Below are positions 1 through 8,264 of a DNA stretch of 64,000 nucleotides, one piece after another. Position 1 is the stretch's first letter, and each line of letters opens with the position of its first letter. Below the pieces are notes generated by a model that ran no database searches, was not told the DNA's origin, and worked only from the letters and a program-made list of their open reading frames with translations. The DNA is taken from positions 186,001 to 250,000 of the forward strand of contig NZ_JARVKY010000009.1 in assembly GCF_029813785.1 (NCBI RefSeq), in the 5' to 3' direction. Position numbers and translations under genes: made by a program. The DNA comes from Streptomyces sp. DH41. GTDB taxonomy: Bacteria; Actinomycetota; Actinomycetes; Streptomycetales; Streptomycetaceae.

Positions 1-553
1 GCGCGTGGCCGCGTACGGCGTCAGCGTGGAGACCTGCGAGGAGGCCCTGGCCGCGATCGCCCGGCCGAACGTGGCCAGCGTCCAGATCATCCTCAACCCG
101 TTCCGGATGAAGCCCCTGCGCGAGGTCCTCCCGGCCGCCCGGGAGGCGGGCGTCGGCATCATCGCCCGGGTGCCGCTGGCCTCCGGCCTGCTGTCCGGCA
201 AGTACACCCGGGACACGGTCTTCGCCGCGAACGACCACCGGAACTTCAACCGGCACGGCGAGGCCTTCGACCAGGGCGAGACCTTCTCGGGCGTCGACTT
301 CGCCACGGGCGTGGAAGCCGCCGCGGAGTTCGCCGCGCTCGCCCCCGAGGGATACACCCCGGCCCAGCTGGCGCTGCGCTGGATCATCCAGCAGCCCGGC
401 GTGACCACCGTGATCCCTGGTGCCCGTACGCCCGAGCAGGCCCGCGCCAACACGGACGCCGCCCGGCTGCCGGAGCTGTCCGAGGACACGCTCTCGGCGA
501 TCCGCGACCTCTACGACCGCCGTGTCAAGGACCAGGTCGAGGGCCGCTGGTAG
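1..553 (+). CDS. Aldo/keto reductase, C-terminal part (5' end outside window)
   Basis: This is the C-terminal 180 or so residues of an NADP-dependent aldo/keto reductase. Such enzymes reduce aldehydes or ketones in the cytoplasm on a TIM-barrel fold. Visible family features are IILNPF after strand 4, the GIIARVPLASGLLSGKY segment, the ALRWIIQQPGVTTVIPGAR stretch that forms the cofactor pyrophosphate-binding region, and a helix ending in LYDRRVKDQVEGRW. The catalytic Asp-Tyr-Lys-His residues lie in the missing N-terminal half. The frame is open to the window edge (codons run from base 2), so the start lies upstream. The substrate cannot be told. The next gene is convergent, 27 bp away. Confidence 0.9.
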   Translation, partial: RVAAYGVSVETCEEALAAIARPNVASVQIILNPFRMKPLREVLPAAREAGVGIIARVPLASGLLSGKYTRDTVFAANDHRNFNRHGEAFDQGETFSGVDFATGVEAAAEFAALAPEGYTPAQLALRWIIQQPGVTTVIPGARTPEQARANTDAARLPELSEDTLSAIRDLYDRRVKDQVEGRW

Positions 554-580
554 CCGGTACCCGGTAGTCGGTCACCGGCC

Positions 581-928
581 TCACGGCACCAGGAGCAGCT
601 GCCGTTCCCGCTCCTGGTCGCCGGAGGCCGCTCCCTCGTTCCGTGTGCTGAAGGCGTGGGACAACGTCTCGCTCGCCGCCTCGACGGCCTGCGGCGTGCC
701 CTGAACGGTGACCGTCACCGGCGCGGACAGCGGGGCACCCGCCTCACCCGGTGCCGAGGACGCCTCCGGGGCCGCCGGGGAGTCGAAGGTCGCGGTGCGC
801 ACCGTCGCCTGCTCGTCGGCCGGGAGGCCGTCGGGTGCGCCGAAGACACCCTCCAGTGCGCGGACGATCGCCCGCGCGTCGTCGATGCCGCCACCGCTGA
901 GTGTCACGGTGAGCTGAGTGTCGGACAT
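581..928 (-). CDS. Small conserved hypothetical protein (115 aa)
   Basis: I do not recognise this family. The protein of 115 residues starts MSDTQLTVTLSGGG and has two short beta-strand-rich halves (TVTLSGGGIDDARAIVRAL and APVTVTVQGTPQAVEAA) joined by an Ala/Pro/Ser-rich linker. This pattern suggests two small ferredoxin-like units or strand-helix repeats. There is no signal peptide or membrane segment. The ATG at 928 was chosen because a strong AGGAGGAAGG ribosome binding site lies just upstream, and the longer reading frame to 1027 has no support. A SigB-like promoter motif sits 41 bp upstream of the start, so it may be a stress-induced protein. The role is unknown. Confidence 0.6.
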   Translation of the reverse strand: MSDTQLTVTLSGGGIDDARAIVRALEGVFGAPDGLPADEQATVRTATFDSPAAPEASSAPGEAGAPLSAPVTVTVQGTPQAVEAASETLSHAFSTRNEGAASGDQERERQLLLVP

Positions 929-968
929 CCTTCGCCTTCCTCCTGGGCCTGCGTCGGTCCCGGCCCGT

Positions 969-993
969 GTAACCGTCCCCCGATCACTCAAAC
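969..993 (-). promoter_or_regulatory. Near-match SigB-type promoter for the 581-928 gene
   Basis: Read on the minus strand, GTTT is followed by 15 bp and then GGTTAC, with the ATG 41 bp downstream of the -10. The Streptomyces SigB-family consensus is G-N2-T, 14-16 bp, GGGTAC/T, so this has one mismatch in the -10 element. Assigned by pattern only. Confidence 0.4.
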
Positions 994-1080
994 AGGGCGC
1001 CCCGGCCTCGGCACGGCGCCTGAGCACGGGGAAGGCGGGAAGAGGGAAGAGGACGCAGGCCGCGGCAACCGGGAGGAACA

Positions 1081-1590
1081 GTGACGGACTCGGACACGGC
1101 GGACGGCAACGGCTCGGGCCGACGCAGGGGACGCAACGAGAGCGAGGAGGAGCGGGCGGACCGGATGTGGACGGAGCTGATCCAGGAGGTCCGCGTCGCG
1201 CAGATGGGCGTGCAGATCCTGTTCGCCTTCCTGCTGACCGTGGTGTTCACCCCCAAGTACGACGATCTCTCGGACACGGACCAGACGATCTACCTCGTGA
1301 CGGTCGTCCTCGGCGCCGTGACGACCGGGGCGCTGATCGGGCCGGTGTCCCTGCACCGCATCGTCTCCGGGAGGCGCGTGAAACCGCAGGCCGTGCGGTG
1401 GGCCTCCCGGCTGACCCTGCTCGGCCTGGTGCTGTTGCTCGCCACGATGGCGGCCTCGCTGCTGCTGATCCTCCGCGTGGCGACGGACGACGGCTTCGTG
1501 CCCTACCTCGTCGCCGGCGTGGTGCTCTGGTACCTGCTGTGCTGGTTCGGGATCCCGCTGTGGACCCGGCACCGCTACACGTCCCGCTGA
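1081..1590 (+). CDS. DUF6328 family membrane protein
   Basis: The 169-residue protein has an N-terminal charged, low-complexity region (about 1-35) with ESEEERADRMWTELIQEVRVAQ before the first membrane span, then four hydrophobic segments at roughly 38-52, 67-88, 105-128 and 138-158. The layout with the VGVQILFAFLLTV-like first span and the central IGPVSLHR turn matches the actinobacterial DUF6328 family, an integral membrane family of unknown function. The GTG at 1081 follows a GGGAGGAACA ribosome binding site. It is convergent with the SsgA-like gene downstream. Nothing in the sequence shows a transport or enzymatic role. Confidence 0.75.
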   Translation: MTDSDTADGNGSGRRRGRNESEEERADRMWTELIQEVRVAQMGVQILFAFLLTVVFTPKYDDLSDTDQTIYLVTVVLGAVTTGALIGPVSLHRIVSGRRVKPQAVRWASRLTLLGLVLLLATMAASLLLILRVATDDGFVPYLVAGVVLWYLLCWFGIPLWTRHRYTSR

Positions 1591-1607
1591 GACCGGTCGC
1601 GCGAAGG

Positions 1608-2033
1608 TCAGCCCTCGGCCATGAGCTCGGCGAGGAAGTCGTCGACGCGCACCCGCTCCTTCCCCGGCCGGACCATGGCGTGCGTCTCGCGCAGGAAGGC
1701 CTCCACGGCCGCCGCCCACACGAACACCACGGCGTGGTGGCGGTCCCCCTCGGGCCGGGCGTCGCCCAGCAGCTCGATGCGCAGTTCGTCCCACAGGCCC
1801 CGCGACTCGGGACGCATCCGGACGTCGCCCACGCCGACCGGGCGGGTGAGTCCGTCGCCCACCATCTCCCTGTCCAGCGTCCAGCGGGCGAGCACGCGGC
1901 CGTCATGGCTGAACACCATGGTGAGCGCGAACGGGTCCGCGGCGTCGTAGCCGAGGTGGGCGAGCACCGGGAAACGGTCGGCGTCGCCCGCCTGGAGCTG
2001 CACCACCAGGGTCTTGTGCACGACGGTGTTCAC
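1608..2033 (-). CDS. SsgA-family sporulation/cell division regulator (SALP)
   Basis: The 141-residue protein has the SsgA-like fold signature: an N-terminal strand region (VNTVVHKTLVVQLQ), a GYDAADPFALTMVF block, RWTLDREMVGDGLTRPVGVGDV and a C-terminal AAAVEAFLRETHAMVRPGKE helix. SsgA-like proteins occur in sporulating actinomycetes and steer septum placement, cell-wall synthesis and spore maturation; SsgB, for example, positions FtsZ. Family length is usually 130-145, so it is full length. The GTG at 2033 has a GGAGGT site and lies 38 bp below an exact SigB-type promoter match. By recalled synteny it may correspond to SsgC of S. coelicolor, but I cannot confirm the paralogue. Confidence 0.85.
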   Translation of the reverse strand: MNTVVHKTLVVQLQAGDADRFPVLAHLGYDAADPFALTMVFSHDGRVLARWTLDREMVGDGLTRPVGVGDVRMRPESRGLWDELRIELLGDARPEGDRHHAVVFVWAAAVEAFLRETHAMVRPGKERVRVDDFLAELMAEG

Positions 2034-2070
2034 GACAGGACCTCCAGGGGAACGGACGTAGAGCCCTCTA

Positions 2071-2094
2071 GTACCCCGCCCGTCCGCAAGATGC
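2071..2094 (-). promoter_or_regulatory. SigB-type promoter upstream of the SsgA-like gene
   Basis: On the minus strand the sequence reads GCAT, 14 bp, GGGTAC, an exact match to the Streptomyces SigB-family consensus G-N2-T, N14-16, GGGTAC/T. The -10 ends 38 bp before the GTG start of the SsgA-like gene. This links the gene to general or osmotic stress sigma factors, two of which are encoded in this window. Confidence 0.6.
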
Positions 2095-2140
2095 TCACGC
2101 AGACGGGTGATTCGCCCGCGTCCGGGTTTCGGCCCGGAGC

Positions 2141-3118
2141 TCAGGATCCGCCCAGCGCCTCGCGCAGCGCGGGCAGCAGCGTCTTCTCCGACCAGTCCAG
2201 GAAGGCCGGTTGCGACTCGCCGCCGATCTGCACCAGGGCGACCTCGGTGAACCCGGCCTCCGCGTACGGGCGTACGGCCTCCACGAAGGCGTCCGGGTCG
2301 TCGCCGCAGGGAATCGACTCGGCGACGTCGTCGGGTGTCACGAACTGGGTGGCCGCGTCGAAGGAGTCCGGGTGCGGAAGTTCGGAGTTGACCTTCCAGC
2401 CGCTGCCGAACCAGCGGAACTGGTCGTGCGCGCGCTTGACCGCCGTGTTCCGGTCGGGGTCGTAGGAGACCGGCAGCTGCCCGACGCGCGGCTTTCCCTC
2501 GCCGCCGTGCCGGTCGAAGGCCTCGAGCAGCCGCGGCTTGGGCTCGGTGGCGATCACCAGGTCGGCGTGCTCGCCCGCGAGTGCGCAGGAACGCTCCCCG
2601 GAGACGGCGATCCCGATGGGCGGCGCGCTGTCCGGCAGGTCCCACAGCCGGGCCGACTCCACGTCGAAGTGGGCGCCGCGATGGTTCACATGGCCGCCCT
2701 CGAACAGTGCCCGGATGATCTCCACGGCCTCCTGGAGCATCTCGTGCCGCACGTCCACGGCGGGCCAGCCGCCTCCCACCACGTGCTCGTTGAGGTTCTC
2801 GCCCGAGCCGAGCCCCAGCCGGAACCGGCCCTCGGACAGCAACTGCAGCGTCGCCGCCTTCTGCGCCACCACCGCGGGGTGGTAGCGGAACGTCGGACAC
2901 GTCACGTACGTCATCAGCGGGATGCGGGAGGTCGCCTGCGCGGCGGCGCCCAGCACGCTCCACGCGTACGGGGAGTGGCCCTGCGAGCGCAGCCACGGGA
3001 AGTAGTGGTCCGAGGTCACCGAGAAGTCGAACCCGACCTCCTCGGCCCGCACCAGATGGCCGACGAGATCACGGGGGCCGGCCTGCTCGGTCATCATCGT
3101 GTATCCGATTTGCACCAT
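2141..3118 (-). CDS. LLM-class (F420-dependent type) oxidoreductase
   Basis: The 325-residue protein is a luciferase-like monooxygenase-fold TIM barrel. It begins VQIGYTMMTEQAGP and contains GFDFSVTSDHYFPW, RYHPAVVAQKAATLQLLSEGR, FRLGLGSGENLNEHVVG and a C-terminal FTEVALVQIGG segment. These blocks are close to the TIGR03557 group of F420-dependent glucose-6-phosphate dehydrogenase-like enzymes, which use deazaflavin F420 for hydride transfer in the cytoplasm. The natural substrate is not evident. The start at 3118 gives the usual family N-terminus. Upstream lies a 12-bp tandem repeat. The gene is separated from its neighbours and is probably monocistronic. Confidence 0.85.
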   Translation of the reverse strand: MVQIGYTMMTEQAGPRDLVGHLVRAEEVGFDFSVTSDHYFPWLRSQGHSPYAWSVLGAAAQATSRIPLMTYVTCPTFRYHPAVVAQKAATLQLLSEGRFRLGLGSGENLNEHVVGGGWPAVDVRHEMLQEAVEIIRALFEGGHVNHRGAHFDVESARLWDLPDSAPPIGIAVSGERSCALAGEHADLVIATEPKPRLLEAFDRHGGEGKPRVGQLPVSYDPDRNTAVKRAHDQFRWFGSGWKVNSELPHPDSFDAATQFVTPDDVAESIPCGDDPDAFVEAVRPYAEAGFTEVALVQIGGESQPAFLDWSEKTLLPALREALGGS

Positions 3119-3161
3119 AACGGACGAGTCCCCGTCCGGGCGGACGGAAAACGGAGCGAAA

Positions 3162-3204
3162 CAGAGCGCGATTCAGAGCGGAATTCAGAGCGGAACTCAG
3201 AGCG
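3162..3204. repeat. 12-bp tandem repeat, about 3.6 copies
   Basis: Three 12-bp units beginning CAGAGCG follow one another at 3162, 3174 and 3186, with a partial fourth at 3198. Units differ in the last bases (CGATT, GAATT, GAACT). The array lies between the LLM oxidoreductase start and the pseudokinase stop, in the upstream region of the oxidoreductase gene. Confidence 0.8.
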
Positions 3205-3244
3205 TGGAGGGCGCGTGGACGGCGCGAGCGCGGTGCCACGACGG

Positions 3245-4837
3245 TCACTCCGGGGCCTCCCGGAACGTCTTCAGAAGGGCGGCGAGCGCCCGCTCGTTCG
3301 CGGTGTCGTCCCAGTCGGCGGCCGGAGTGGTCCAGCGCAGCGAGAAGCTGCGTCCGTCGCCCAGGAGGAAGCCACGGCCGAAGGTGCGCGACCGGGTGCC
3401 GCCGTCCCCGGCGACCCACTGCATGTCGGCCGCCTCGCGTCCCCGGTACGTCGTCGCGTGGATCTCGCCGATCCGCCGGTACTCGCCCGACCGTTGCAGA
3501 CCGGGCTCGACGTCGTCGCGCCAGACCGTCACGGGGTCCGTACCCGCGCGCTCGCTGTAGGTGACCGCGAGGGTCCGGGGATCGTCGGACGCGCCGAAGA
3601 CGACCCGGTACGCCCCGTCCGGCACCCGCGAGGTGTCCAGCCGCCGCCAGCCCTCGGGGAGGGCGACGGAGAAGCCCTCCGGAGCCTCGTGGCGGCGGAA
3701 GCCGGCCGGCACGGCGTTGCCCGACGGCGGCGGCGGGGTCGTACTGGGCGGGGGTGAGGGGGAGGAGGGAGCGGTGGCGTCGCGGGACGGGGTGGTGGTG
3801 GGGGCCGAGGGGCGGTCCCGGGTGCCGGTGGCGGATTCGCCGCCCGTGCCGGGCAGACCGTGGGTGACGGCGAGGACGGCGAGGACGGCGACCGTGACCG
3901 CGACGACGGCCAGGACTGCCCCGGCGGCCGTCGTCCGCCGGCTCCACTCGCGGCTCACGTGCCGGGCGGCGGCGCGAGCGCCGCGCAGCCGGGGGTGGGG
4001 CACCTCGCGCACGGGGGCGTCGGCGCCCTCCGTCAGCACCCGGGTGAGGGCCTCGCGGACCACGGGGCGGCTCAGCCGCTCCCGGGAGTCCTTGCGCAAC
4101 AGCCCCCGCACGGCCTGCGTGAGCGGACCGGCGCGCACCGGTGTGCGCAGCGGCAGCCGGTCCACACCCTTCAGCGTCGTCTCGGGCCGGCCCCGGTCAC
4201 GGAACGGCGGACGGCCCTCGGCCATCGTGTAGAGGAGCGCGCCCAGCGTCCAGAGATCGGCCGCCGGCCCGATCCGCTCGTCGCGTGCCTGCTCGGGAGA
4301 GGCGTACGAGGGGGCGGTGAGCCGTGCGGCGAGGGTGGCACCGGCCAGTCCGAAGCCGGTGACGACGACGGAGCCCTCCTCGCCCACGAACACCTGCCCC
4401 GGGCTCAGCTCGCCGTGCACGACACCCTGGTCGTGCGCCGCCTCCAGCACGTCCAGCAGCTCCAGGCCGATGCGCGCGGCCCGCACATAGCCGAACGTGC
4501 CCTGCCGGTCCAGGAGTTCGCCGAGCGGTACGCCGCCGACCCATTCGGTCACCGTCCACAGGGCGCCGTCCGCCACCACCGCGTCGACCACCTCGGCGAT
4601 CCGGCCGGGGCACAGCGACTGCACGGTCTCGCAGGTGCGGACCACCCGGCCGGCGGTCCGGCGCGCGTGCGCACCGGGCTGCTCCTGCGGGAGCCCGACC
4701 CGCGTGACCAGGTACGGGCGCCCCGTCCCGGCGTCCTGACCGGACCAGCAGACACGGTTCGTCTCACGGTGGACGACCTCGAGAAGGCGGTACCGTCCGG
4801 CGACCAACTCTGGTGTGGAGACGCGCGCCCTGCCCAT
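3245..4837 (-). CDS. Membrane-anchored serine/threonine protein pseudokinase
   Basis: The 530-residue protein has a cytoplasmic protein kinase-like domain (about 10-270), one membrane span (about 305-325, GAVLAVVAVTVAVLAVLAV), a Thr/Pro/Ser-rich linker and an extracellular domain (about 375-530) of mixed strands. Key catalytic residues are missing. The strand-3 Lys is Arg (LVTRVG), the HRDxxxxN loop reads HGELSPGQ, and DFG reads GFG. The SYASPEQ activation-loop end and the F-helix Asp (PAADLWTLG) are kept, so the fold is probably intact while phosphotransfer is unlikely. Such proteins can act as ligand-binding or scaffold receptors. The ATG at 4837 has GAGGG six bases upstream; two in-frame ATGs lie nearby. 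The gene stands alone. Confidence 0.85.
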   Translation of the reverse strand: MGRARVSTPELVAGRYRLLEVVHRETNRVCWSGQDAGTGRPYLVTRVGLPQEQPGAHARRTAGRVVRTCETVQSLCPGRIAEVVDAVVADGALWTVTEWVGGVPLGELLDRQGTFGYVRAARIGLELLDVLEAAHDQGVVHGELSPGQVFVGEEGSVVVTGFGLAGATLAARLTAPSYASPEQARDERIGPAADLWTLGALLYTMAEGRPPFRDRGRPETTLKGVDRLPLRTPVRAGPLTQAVRGLLRKDSRERLSRPVVREALTRVLTEGADAPVREVPHPRLRGARAAARHVSREWSRRTTAAGAVLAVVAVTVAVLAVLAVTHGLPGTGGESATGTRDRPSAPTTTPSRDATAPSSPSPPPSTTPPPPSGNAVPAGFRRHEAPEGFSVALPEGWRRLDTSRVPDGAYRVVFGASDDPRTLAVTYSERAGTDPVTVWRDDVEPGLQRSGEYRRIGEIHATTYRGREAADMQWVAGDGGTRSRTFGRGFLLGDGRSFSLRWTTPAADWDDTANERALAALLKTFREAPE

Positions 4838-4982
4838 GGCCATCCCTCGTTCGCACCGCCGGCTGTCAGCTTGCCCAGAGGTACGGAGAGAGGGCCTTGG
4901 TGCGTTCAACGCCGGTGCGACACCGGGTCCCTTTCTGACCCTTCTTCAAAACGGCGCCAGGATCGTGTGCTGGAAAGCGGCG

Positions 4983-5951
4983 TCAGCGCAGGCCGAATCG
5001 GTGCGCCCAGGCCGTCATGTCCGCGCTCGTGGAGTTGCCTCCGCACACCACCAGCCCGATCCGGGCGCCGTCACCCACCCGCTCCACCACGCGCCGGGCC
5101 GCGGGCAGCAGACAGCCGGCGGCCGGCTCGGTCCACAGCTTGCCGTGCTCGGCGAGGGCCAGTGAACCCTCGACGGCCTCCCGGTCCGGCACCACGAGCA
5201 CCTCGCCCACGAGCTCCGACACATGGTCGTACGTCAGCTGCGAGACGGACGGGGCGCTGAGCGTGGTGACGACCGAGGACAGGGGCACGGTCAGTGGTCC
5301 GCCCGCCGCCAGCGCCCGCGACATCGCCTCGGCGCCCTCGGTCTCCACGCCCCAGATCCGCACGTCCGGCCGCAGGTCCCGCAGCGCCGCCGCGACTCCC
5401 GCGATCAGCCCGCCGCCCCCGACGCTCACGACCACGTCGGTGAGCCCTCCGGCGTCCTCGGCGAACTCCAGGCCGACGGTGCCCTGGCCCGCGATCACCA
5501 CGGGGTCGTCGAAGGGGTGGACGAGAGTCAGTCCCTCCTCCCGCAGCCGGGTCACCAGCGTGAAGGCACTGTCCATGCCGTCGGTGAGCCGCACCAGCGC
5601 GCCCGCCTCCTGCGCGGTCTCCACGGAGCGGGCGGGTGCCGTACGCGGCATGACCACCGTGGCCTTCACGTCGAGGGCGGCGGCCATGACGGCCACGGCG
5701 ATGCCGTGGTTGCCGCCGCTGACCGCGACGACACCGGCGGCCCGCTCGGCCTCGGTCAGCGACAGCAGCTTCGCCGTCGCACCGCGCGCCTTGAAGGAGC
5801 CGGTGCGCTGGAGCAGCTCCAGCTTCGCGGTGACCGGGACCCCGAGCAGCGCGGACAACCCGGGGCTGGGCACGGTCGGGGTGCGTACGACATGTCCGGC
5901 GATCCGCTCGGCCGCGGCTTCGATCTCCGTGATCCCGATCAAGGCAGTCAT
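4983..5951 (-). CDS. PLP-dependent threonine/serine dehydratase family enzyme
   Basis: The 322-residue protein is a fold-type II pyridoxal phosphate enzyme. The cofactor Lys lies in TGSFKARGA (about residue 54), the substrate-carboxylate loop is SGGNHG, the phosphate-binding glycine loop is VGGGGLIAG and a terminal VVCGGN motif is present. It lacks the C-terminal ACT regulatory domain of biosynthetic IlvA, so a catabolic threonine/serine dehydratase or serine racemase-like role is more likely. It converts the hydroxy-amino acid to the 2-oxo acid and ammonia. It starts MTALIGITEIEAAAERI with an AAGG site close upstream. It is not in an obvious operon. Confidence 0.85.
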   Translation of the reverse strand: MTALIGITEIEAAAERIAGHVVRTPTVPSPGLSALLGVPVTAKLELLQRTGSFKARGATAKLLSLTEAERAAGVVAVSGGNHGIAVAVMAAALDVKATVVMPRTAPARSVETAQEAGALVRLTDGMDSAFTLVTRLREEGLTLVHPFDDPVVIAGQGTVGLEFAEDAGGLTDVVVSVGGGGLIAGVAAALRDLRPDVRIWGVETEGAEAMSRALAAGGPLTVPLSSVVTTLSAPSVSQLTYDHVSELVGEVLVVPDREAVEGSLALAEHGKLWTEPAAGCLLPAARRVVERVGDGARIGLVVCGGNSTSADMTAWAHRFGLR

Positions 5952-6061
5952 CCTTCCGGCGCGGGCGGTGATCCACGCCGCTTCGCACCCTTTCGCGCGC
6001 CGCGCCCGAGGTCAACACGGTTCCCGAGGACGGGGGAGCGTCCGCGTACCGGGCCCGCGCC

Positions 6062-6739
6062 TCAGTGCTGCTGCCCCTTCTGCGGTGTCACCTCACTCGG
6101 CCGTACGACGACATAGCCCTGCCCCTGGAGTACCAGTTGCACGGCCTCGCCCGAACCGCCGCGCAGCATCGAGCCGATGGACTGCGAACGGTGCAGGGAG
6201 GTCGACAGTCCCGCCGACCAGCCGACGATCGCGTCGGTGTCGACGTACACCGGGTACTCGGGCGAGACCGGGATGACCAGCGGGCTGCCCTCGCACACCA
6301 GCCCCAGCCTGCCATGGCCGGTGAAGACGCTGTTGAACAGCCCGCCGCCGGTGATGCCCGCGCCCTTCACGGTGGCGATGCGGTACGACAACGAGGAGTC
6401 GAAGCACAGGACGTTGCGGCCGTTGACCGTGAACTCGTCGCCGGGCTCCACCTCCACGACGAAGCAGCTCTGCGCCTCGTGCGCGAACCAGGCCTCGCCC
6501 TGTCCGCGCACCGCCATCAGGGGCAGGCCCTCCCCGGTGACCGCGCGCTTGAGCATGCCGCCCACGCCCTGGCCCTTGCGTTCGAACTGGAGGTTGCCGC
6601 GATAGGCGACCATCGCGCCCTGCCGGGCGAGCATGTCGCCGTTCACCGTGTAACGGATGCACTTGGAGTTCTCGACGGTCATGCCCGGCGCGGTGGCGGG
6701 CTGCACCATGTGCTCGCTGGAAAAGAGGTCACCCTTCAT
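6062..6739 (-). CDS. AIM24 family protein
   Basis: The 225-residue beta-rich protein carries the AIM24 domain: YTVNGDMLARQGAMVAYRG near the start, then AQSCFVVEVEPGDEFTVNGRNVLCF and GLFNSVFTGHGRLGLVCEG in the second half. Bacterial AIM24 proteins form a double-psi/jelly-roll-like fold and are often found beside TerD-type stress genes. The yeast namesake is mitochondrial. The exact function is unknown. The ATG at 6739 (MKGDLFSSEHM) was chosen over the longer ORF because homologues begin near here. The neighbouring upstream gene on the same strand is a TerD-CAP fusion 58 bp away, so the two may be co-transcribed. Confidence 0.8.
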   Translation of the reverse strand: MKGDLFSSEHMVQPATAPGMTVENSKCIRYTVNGDMLARQGAMVAYRGNLQFERKGQGVGGMLKRAVTGEGLPLMAVRGQGEAWFAHEAQSCFVVEVEPGDEFTVNGRNVLCFDSSLSYRIATVKGAGITGGGLFNSVFTGHGRLGLVCEGSPLVIPVSPEYPVYVDTDAIVGWSAGLSTSLHRSQSIGSMLRGGSGEAVQLVLQGQGYVVVRPSEVTPQKGQQH

Positions 6740-6797
6740 ACGGGCATCCTCGCCCGGAGTCTCCCGTTCCGCCAAGATCGCGTTCCTGTCGACGTGT

Positions 6798-8135
6798 TCA
6801 GCCGCCGAAGACCTGGGTCCAGTAGGTGCCCGACCGGCCGCCGCAGGCGAGGCCGATCCCGATGTGGGTGAAGTCCGCCTTGAGGATGTTGGCGCGGTGC
6901 CCCGGGCTGTTCATCCAGCCCTCCACCACGTCGGCGGGGGAACGCTGGCCGCAGGCTATGTTCTCCCCGACCGTGCGCCGCGTGGCACCCGCGGCGGCGG
7001 CCCGGTCCCAGGGCTTGCCGCCGTCGGGGTCGGTGTGGGAGTAGAAGTCGCGGGCCACCATGTCCGCGCTGTGCGCCTGCGCGGCCCGGGTCAGCCGGGC
7101 GTCGACGGCCAGCGCGGGGAGGCCGGCCCCGGCCCGCTCCCGGTTGGTGAGGTCGACGACCTCGGCCGTCGTGCGGGCCAGGCCGTCCGGGGTGAGCGGC
7201 ACGGCCCACACCACGGTCCAGTACGTGTCGTCCGAGGGCCCGCCGGTGACGGACGCCCACCCGGCGTGCGTGAAGGCCGCCTCGTGCAGTGTGCGCCGGG
7301 TCCGCTCGGTGCGCAGGCAGTACGCGACGAACTCGGTGGGCGTGCGCGGGCCGGAGACCAGGTGCTCGCCGACGGTGAGATAGGCGTAACCGGCCAGGGC
7401 GACGCGCTGGTGGACGGAGACACCGTCCCGGGTCTCGACGCTCAGTGTGCCCGCGGCGGCCATGGCGGCGGCGTGGGCACGGGCCGCGGAGACCAGGCGC
7501 GGGTCGGTGGAGACGGGACGGGAACCGGCGGCGGTCCGGGCGGAGTTGACCAGGGCGAGGAAGCCGTCGGGGTCGGCGGGGGAGGAGGAGTCGGCGGGGG
7601 ACGCGGCCGGTGTCGCGGCGCCGGGCGAAGGGGTGGCGGGCGCGGGCGAGGGTGCGTCGTCGTCCACGTCCACCCCGAAGTCGCGGGCGAGACCGGCGAG
7701 TCCGTCGGCGTACCCCTGTCCCAGAGCACGCAACTTCCATGCCTCGCCGCGTCGGTAGAACTCCGCGAGCAGCAGTACGGTCTCCTGCCGGGGGCGCGAG
7801 GGGGTGAACCGGGTCAGCGCGTGCCCGCGCGCGTCGGTGACACGGAGGGTGGGGGAGGGGAGGGCGCTCAGGGTGGTCCCGGGGTCCGAGGGGCTGACCG
7901 CCACCGTCACCCGGGTGGCGCCGGGGCGCAGCCGCGCGGGATCGACGGTGAGCGTGTCACCCCGCAACCGGGCGCCAGGTGCCTCCGGCTGGTTGTAGAA
8001 GACGAAGTCGCCGTCGCCGGCCACCTTGCCACCGTCATCGGTGATGAGTGCCGTCACGTCGAAGCCACCGGGCACCCGCACGCTCACGGGGCCGTCGGGC
8101 AGGGGGACGTTGCCTCCGGGGACCAACTCGCTCAT
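6798..8135 (-). CDS. TerD domain fused to two CAP/SCP domains
   Basis: The 445-residue protein starts with a TerD-like beta-sandwich (about 1-165; FVFYNQPEAPGARL and RQETVLLLAEFYRRGEAWKLR), followed by a Pro/Ala/Ser linker (about 170-200) and two CAP (SCP/PR1) domains. The second CAP domain keeps the usual cavity residues (FYSHTDPDG His, GENI Glu, SPGHRANIL His). The first has lost the first His and the SPGH motif, so it is a degenerate copy. CAP proteins are normally secreted, yet this protein has no signal peptide, as expected for the intracellular TerD family, which binds calcium and acts in tellurite or membrane stress. The ATG at 8135 gives a canonical TerD N-terminus. It is upstream of the AIM24 gene on the same strand. 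Confidence 0.85.
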   Translation of the reverse strand: MSELVPGGNVPLPDGPVSVRVPGGFDVTALITDDGGKVAGDGDFVFYNQPEAPGARLRGDTLTVDPARLRPGATRVTVAVSPSDPGTTLSALPSPTLRVTDARGHALTRFTPSRPRQETVLLLAEFYRRGEAWKLRALGQGYADGLAGLARDFGVDVDDDAPSPAPATPSPGAATPAASPADSSSPADPDGFLALVNSARTAAGSRPVSTDPRLVSAARAHAAAMAAAGTLSVETRDGVSVHQRVALAGYAYLTVGEHLVSGPRTPTEFVAYCLRTERTRRTLHEAAFTHAGWASVTGGPSDDTYWTVVWAVPLTPDGLARTTAEVVDLTNRERAGAGLPALAVDARLTRAAQAHSADMVARDFYSHTDPDGGKPWDRAAAAGATRRTVGENIACGQRSPADVVEGWMNSPGHRANILKADFTHIGIGLACGGRSGTYWTQVFGG

Positions 8136-8264
8136 CGTGCCGCCTGTGTCCTCGTTCCATGTTTTCGGCCGGGGGTGCGTTTCGGTCGGAGTGTCGCGGT
8201 GTCGGTGTCGGGTCAACGTCCACAGGGCAACGGGGGTTCCCGGCGCACGGCCGGCGCCCAGGGC

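Noticed and set aside
557..562. Minus-strand GGGTAC after the aldo/keto reductase
   Set aside because: It faces the reductase 3' end and no minus-strand gene start follows.
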